From contig NZ_CP130558.2 in the NCBI RefSeq assembly GCF_030534315.2, forward strand, positions 2,656,501-2,720,500: DNA of 64,000 bases, given 5' to 3'. A program made the translations under genes and the position numbers. The stretch comes from Thermoanaerobacterium sp. CMT5567-10. GTDB taxonomy: Bacteria > Bacillota > Thermoanaerobacteria > Thermoanaerobacterales > Thermoanaerobacteraceae. Under the pieces are notes generated by a model. That model saw only the letters and a program-made list of their open reading frames with translations. It made no database searches and was not told the DNA's origin. Numbering within the stretch: the first letter of the stretch is position 1; every line of letters starts with the position of its first letter. Shown one piece after another: positions 60,492 through 64,000 of the stretch.

Positions 60492-61733
60492 ATGATAACT
60501 AAAAATAGGGAGGTCTATAAATATCTTAACTACAACATAAAGATGAATTTGTTAAACGGCATAACTTTTTCAATAGGGTACAACATGATAATGCCGTTTA
60601 TCGGAATATTTGCGATTAAATTAGGTGCTAATAATTATGAAGTCTCCCTTATAAATTCCCTGCCGGCTCTTATGGCTTTAATTGGGATACTGCCTGCGAC
60701 AATTTTTATCAACAAGTCTAAAAACGTTTTTAAATTTGCATATATTTTGGAATACATAACAAGGGCATTTTACCTTTTAGTAGCATTGGTTCCATTTATG
60801 AGCAAGTTTAGACCGGAAGCAGTTGTGTTGCTTGTAGGGTTACTTAATTTACCTGCCATCATTACAGGCATGTGCTGGCAGTCGTTTATGAGCGACTTGA
60901 TTCCTGAAGAGTTTCGCGGAAAAGTGTTTGCAGACAGGAATATTTGGACGGGTGTACTAGGTACTGCATCAGTTTTTATAACAGGTTTGCTGCTGGACAG
61001 AATCAAGTTTCCATATGGATATCAAATAATGTTCTTCATAGCTTTCATATTTGGAATCCTTGATGCATACTATTATTCAAAGTTTCACTATGTGGCGAAT
61101 AAAAAGGAAAAGTCTATATTATTTATAGATTCTCTAAAATCTATGAAGCAATCGAAGAAGTTTATTTATTTTTGCCTTGCCTCATTTATATTTACTTTTA
61201 CGTGGATGATGGCATGGCCGATATTTACCATATATAAAGTTGATAATCTTCATGCAAATAATATGTGGATGAGCATATTCACTATTGTAGGATCTGTCGG
61301 GTCTATAATTACATACAGATGGTGGGCAAGACTTGCTGACAGACGTGGAAATGGCGTAGCTTTAAGCATAAGTGCGTTGCTTATGGCAACAGTTCCAGTA
61401 CTTTGGGCTAAAGTTGCAAGACTGTTTGTTGGTGCTGTTATTGATTTTTACGGTGGTATGGTAACAGCAGGATATACTATGCTATCATTAAATTGGCTTT
61501 TGGAACTGCTGCCTGATCACAAGGAAAAGATGAATTATATAGCAATATACACAATTGTAACGCAGTTTGCAGCATTTTTGTCACCTATTGCAGGAACATG
61601 GTTTTATGAAATTATAGGATATGAGAAATTTATGTATGTGACAGCGATTTTAAGAGTATTATCAAGTGTGCTGTTTTTTGCTGTTGCTTTGTACAAAAGC
61701 AAAAATGCTTTATTAAGTAAAGGAGGAGTCTAG
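60492..61733 (+). CDS. Major facilitator superfamily transporter
   Basis: A 413-residue membrane protein with about twelve hydrophobic segments. The loop between helices 2 and 3 and [26 protein letters not shown], then [19 protein letters not shown], fit the MFS_1-type group often annotated as putative efflux or sugar transporter. Substrate unknown. A ribosome site GGGGGG lies ahead of ATG 60492. It stands between thrS and aroC, whose TTG start follows its stop after one base, so the two are co-transcribed. Confidence 0.78.
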   Translation: MITKNREVYKYLNYNIKMNLLNGITFSIGYNMIMPFIGIFAIKLGANNYEVSLINSLPALMALIGILPATIFINKSKNVFKFAYILEYITRAFYLLVALVPFMSKFRPEAVVLLVGLLNLPAIITGMCWQSFMSDLIPEEFRGKVFADRNIWTGVLGTASVFITGLLLDRIKFPYGYQIMFFIAFIFGILDAYYYSKFHYVANKKEKSILFIDSLKSMKQSKKFIYFCLASFIFTFTWMMAWPIFTIYKVDNLHANNMWMSIFTIVGSVGSIITYRWWARLADRRGNGVALSISALLMATVPVLWAKVARLFVGAVIDFYGGMVTAGYTMLSLNWLLELLPDHKEKMNYIAIYTIVTQFAAFLSPIAGTWFYEIIGYEKFMYVTAILRVLSSVLFFAVALYKSKNALLSKGGV

Positions 61734-61734
61734 T

Positions 61735-62781
61735 TTGAGATACTTAACATCTGGAGAGACACATGGGGAAGCACTTACAGCCATTATTGACGGATTGCCA
61801 TCAAATCTTTTTATTGACGTAGATTTTATCAATAATGAGCTTAAAAGAAGGCAATCTGGCTATGGCAGAGGTGGAAGGATGGAAATTGAAAAAGATACTG
61901 TTCACATATTAGGCGGTATTAGAAATAATTTAACGATCGGTGCCCCTCTTTGCATGGTCATAAAAAATCGCGATTACGAAAACTGGAAAGATAGAGACAT
62001 ACCTGTAATAACAAGGCCAAGACCTGGGCATGCTGATTTGTCTGGCGCAATCAAGTATAATCAGAGAGACATGAGAAATATTTTAGAAAGGGCCAGCGCT
62101 AGAGAGACTGCCGCAAGAGTTGCTGTTGGAGCTGTTGCTAAACTTCTTTTGAAGAACTTTGGGATAGAGGTTAAAAGCAATATTCTTGAGATAGGTGGAG
62201 AGAAAAACAAAGATGAATGGCATAATATTATAGATGAAGCAAAAAATGATGGGGATACACTAGGAGGGATAATTGAAGTTACTGTAGAAGGTGTACCAAT
62301 AGGGCTTGGCAGCCATACTCAGTGGGATCGAAAGCTTGATGCACTGTTGGCTTATAGCGCAATGAGCGTTCAGGCTATAAAAGGCGTGGAATTTGGCATG
62401 GGATTCATGGCTGCAAGAAGCAAAGGATCTTCTGTCCATGATGAAATATATTACGACGGAAAATTTTTAAGAAAGACAAACAATGCAGGAGGTATAGAAG
62501 GAGGTATTTCCAATGGGATGCCTATAGTTATAAGAGCTGCTATGAAGCCTATACCTACATTGAGAAAGCCGCTTAATTCGGTTGATATAAACACAAAAGA
62601 AGAGATAAAAGCGGTATATGAGCGCTCAGACGTGACAGCGGTAGAAGCAGCATCCGTTGTTCTTGAAGCTGTTTGCGCATGGACTATAGCCGATGAAATG
62701 ACAAAAAAATTTGGCGGCGATTCTCTGTCTGAGATGATGGACAATTTTAATATGTACAAGAAAAAAGTGGAAGAATACTGA
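61735..62781 (+). CDS. aroC: Chorismate synthase
   Basis: A 348-residue FMNH2-dependent lyase making chorismate from EPSP, the last common step of aromatic amino acid synthesis. Signatures: [70 protein letters not shown] and [13 protein letters not shown]. Slightly shorter than the usual 360-390 residues but with all motifs. It begins with TTG 61735 and an AGGAGGAG site at 61721-61728. An isolated aro gene here; the rest of the shikimate genes are not in the window. Confidence 0.94.
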   Translation: MRYLTSGETHGEALTAIIDGLPSNLFIDVDFINNELKRRQSGYGRGGRMEIEKDTVHILGGIRNNLTIGAPLCMVIKNRDYENWKDRDIPVITRPRPGHADLSGAIKYNQRDMRNILERASARETAARVAVGAVAKLLLKNFGIEVKSNILEIGGEKNKDEWHNIIDEAKNDGDTLGGIIEVTVEGVPIGLGSHTQWDRKLDALLAYSAMSVQAIKGVEFGMGFMAARSKGSSVHDEIYYDGKFLRKTNNAGGIEGGISNGMPIVIRAAMKPIPTLRKPLNSVDINTKEEIKAVYERSDVTAVEAASVVLEAVCAWTIADEMTKKFGGDSLSEMMDNFNMYKKKVEEY

Positions 62782-62797
62782 TCTTTATAAAATGGTA

Positions 62798-62826
62798 TTG
62801 ACGAGTACGATAAGTTATGTTATAAT
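62798..62826 (+). promoter_or_regulatory. Promoter of the infC-rpmI-rplT operon
   Basis: TTGACG (62798-62803) and TATAAT (62821-62826) with a 17-base spacer. Confidence 0.85.
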
Positions 62827-62837
62827 TTAACATGTAT

Positions 62838-62942
62838 TTAAAGTAGAAGCACCCGCTTCTCACCTTTCACCACAGGTGTCAGGTTTCTAAAGGAACGTTA
62901 GTTAACAGTGTACAGAAGCGGGTTTATACCCGCTTTATTTTT
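62838..62942 (+). ncRNA. L20 leader (ribosomal protein autoregulation)
   Basis: The leader of infC has the Firmicute L20-leader pattern: AGAAGCACCCGCTTCTCACC at its start, CACAGGTGTCAGGTTTCT in the middle, and a terminator with stem AGCGGGT/ACCCGCT (62917-62934) followed by TTATTTTTT. Binding of L20 would promote termination and shut off infC-rpmI-rplT. Confidence 0.85.
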
Positions 62943-62968
62943 TGTAAAATTTTAGGAGGTGCGTATTT

Positions 62969-63481
62969 ATTAACAAGGAGCTGCAGGTTAATGAGGAAAT
63001 TAGGGATAAGGAAGTGCGCCTCATTGATCAAGATGGTAATCAATTAGGCATAATGTCTGCAAAAGAAGCATATAAGATAGCATTAGAAAGGCACATCGAT
63101 CTGGTTAAGATTGCGCCACAGGCAAATCCACCAGTATGCAAATTAATGGACTTCGGAAAGTACAGGTATGAGCAAAGCAAGAAGGAAAAAGAATCAAAAA
63201 AGAAGCAAAAAGTCATAAATATCAAGGAAATCAGGATGACTCCAGCTATAGAAGAGCATGACTTTGGTGTCAAAGTTAAGAATGCTATTAAATTCTTAAA
63301 AGATGGAGACAAAGTTAAAGTGACTATTAGATTCAGAGGCAGAGAAGCTGCACATACAAATCTCGCCGAAGAATTATTAAATAGATTCGCAAAAAGTGTA
63401 GAAGAATATGGCAATGTTGAAAAAGCCCCAAATATGGAGGGCAGAAATATGATGATGATATTAGCACCTAAAAACGTTTAA
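62969..63481 (+). CDS. infC: Translation initiation factor IF-3, with ATT start codon
   Basis: A 170-residue IF-3. The conserved N-terminal [20 protein letters not shown] lies upstream of any ATG or GTG that would make a full protein, and the frame back to an ATT at 62969 is open; AGGAGGT at 62954-62960 is eight bases before it. infC is one of the few bacterial genes that use AUU, through which IF-3 limits its own synthesis. Later motifs [21 protein letters not shown]-like [18 protein letters not shown] and [12 protein letters not shown] are normal. The GTG at 63014 would remove about 15 conserved residues. First gene of the ribosomal operon. Confidence 0.92.
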   Translation: MNKELQVNEEIRDKEVRLIDQDGNQLGIMSAKEAYKIALERHIDLVKIAPQANPPVCKLMDFGKYRYEQSKKEKESKKKQKVINIKEIRMTPAIEEHDFGVKVKNAIKFLKDGDKVKVTIRFRGREAAHTNLAEELLNRFAKSVEEYGNVEKAPNMEGRNMMMILAPKNV

Positions 63482-63498
63482 TTGAGGAGGATACGAAC

Positions 63499-63696
63499 AT
63501 GCCTAAAATGAAAACACATAGAGGAGCAGCAAAAAGGTTTGCTCTTACTAAAAGTGGTAAAGTAAAGAGATCTAAAGCTTTTAAAAGACATATACTTACA
63601 AAGAAGTCTAGAAAGACTAAGAGAAATCTAAGAAAAATTGCATATCTCTACAAAACTGATGCAAAGAATATAAAGCGTTTGATTCCTTATGCGTAA
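63499..63696 (+). CDS. rpmI: 50S ribosomal protein L35
   Basis: A 65-residue basic protein: [37 protein letters not shown] and a short C-terminal tail are exact L35 family features. GAGGAGG precedes the ATG; 17 bases separate it from infC and 20 from rplT. Confidence 0.97.
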   Translation: MPKMKTHRGAAKRFALTKSGKVKRSKAFKRHILTKKSRKTKRNLRKIAYLYKTDAKNIKRLIPYA

Positions 63697-63716
63697 ATAA
63701 TTAGGAGGTTATAGAA

Positions 63717-64000
63717 ATGTCGAGAGTAAAGTCAGGAAAAGTCACGAGAAGAAGACATAAAAAGATATTAAAACTTGCAAAAGGTTACTATGGTGCAAAA
63801 AGCAAACTTTTTAGAGTAGCTAACCAAGCTGTAATGAAGTCACTTAATTATGCATACATTGGTAGAAAATTAAGGAAAAGAGATTTTAGGAAATTATGGA
63901 TTGCCAGAATTAACGCTGCAGCAAGAGCAAATGGTATATCATACAGCAGATTTATAAATGGCCTTAAGAAGGCTAACATAGAGATAAACAGAAAGATGCT
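63717..64000 (+). CDS. rplT: 50S ribosomal protein L20, 5' part (cut by window edge)
   Basis: The first 94 codons of L20, running off the window. [57 protein letters not shown] and [20 protein letters not shown] are canonical. Besides its ribosomal role L20 binds the leader at 62838 to repress this operon. TTAGGAGG precedes ATG 63717. Confidence 0.97.
   Translation, partial: MSRVKSGKVTRRRHKKILKLAKGYYGAKSKLFRVANQAVMKSLNYAYIGRKLRKRDFRKLWIARINAAARANGISYSRFINGLKKANIEINRKM

Noticed and set aside
1-64000. CRISPR arrays, tRNA or rRNA genes
   Set aside because: No regularly spaced direct repeats of CRISPR size and no tRNA- or rRNA-like segments were seen on reading either strand; covariance searches could not be run.

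Overview
The window is a low-GC Firmicutes chromosome segment that most resembles an anaerobic thermophilic clostridial relative of Thermoanaerobacterium/Thermoanaerobacter. This is inferred from the gene complement and order: nif genes with nifI-type PII proteins, a cobalt-precorrin (anaerobic) cbi set, ytxC-DUF445-thrS-infC-rpmI-rplT, clostridial T-box and L20 leaders, and strong GGAGG ribosome binding sites. No rRNA, tRNA or CRISPR array was seen. Nearly all genes are on the + strand.

Layout. 1-4568: the right part of a nitrogen-fixation operon (3' end of nifK, an IscA-like gene, nifI1, nifI2, an internal attenuator-like hairpin, nifE, nifN). 4667-8695: a decaying zone with an N-truncated DUF364-type gene, a 3'-damaged ModC-like ATPase ending inside a 34-bp repeat, an intact oligopeptide-binding lipoprotein, and a chimeric remnant of a dipeptide epimerase joined to an NlpC/P60 peptidase. 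8887-14984: alanine dehydrogenase and a complete branched-chain amino acid ABC transporter (livJHMGF). 15102-25192: a reductive pyrimidine (or hydantoin) catabolic cluster: iron alcohol dehydrogenase, PucR-type regulator, class III aminotransferase, NCS1 permease, dihydropyrimidinase, PreA-type dihydropyrimidine dehydrogenase subunit and an M20 carbamoyl-amino-acid hydrolase. 25265-26674: folT-like ECF S-component and an arginase-like orphan. 26746-37063: anaerobic cobalamin corrin-ring genes cbiX-C-D-E-T-L-F-G-H-J, a cobalamin riboswitch, and the cobalt transporter cbiMNQO. 37364-42875: LevR-type sigma-54 activator with its activator repeats, a -24/-12 promoter and a mannose-family PTS (IIA, IIB, IIC, IID). 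42958-44763: a fructokinase remnant and glycerol dehydrogenase. 44832-46186: an IS605-family tnpB element with a frameshift. 46258-52425: two ammonium transporters, a small membrane protein, a PII protein, glutamine-hydrolysing asparagine synthetase and a small ferredoxin. 52571-57405: beta-glucosidase, response regulator-GGDEF, DUF6873, ytxC, and an IS200 insertion. 57607-64000: DUF445, T-box-controlled thrS, an MFS transporter, aroC, and the L20-leader-controlled infC-rpmI-rplT operon, cut by the window edge.

How it fits together. The strongest cross-cutting signal is regulatory. Five leader modules, two in tandem before ald and one each before the pyrimidine aminotransferase, amtB1 and the second amt unit, have the same build: a short hairpin with a six-base loop having A at position 1 and G at position 4, whose 3' arm is also the 5' arm of an intrinsic terminator. 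This is the signature of RNA sites bound by ANTAR-domain antiterminators. It would link alanine, pyrimidine-nitrogen and ammonium use, next to nif genes controlled post-translationally by NifI proteins, in one nitrogen-responsive network. No ANTAR protein is encoded in the window.
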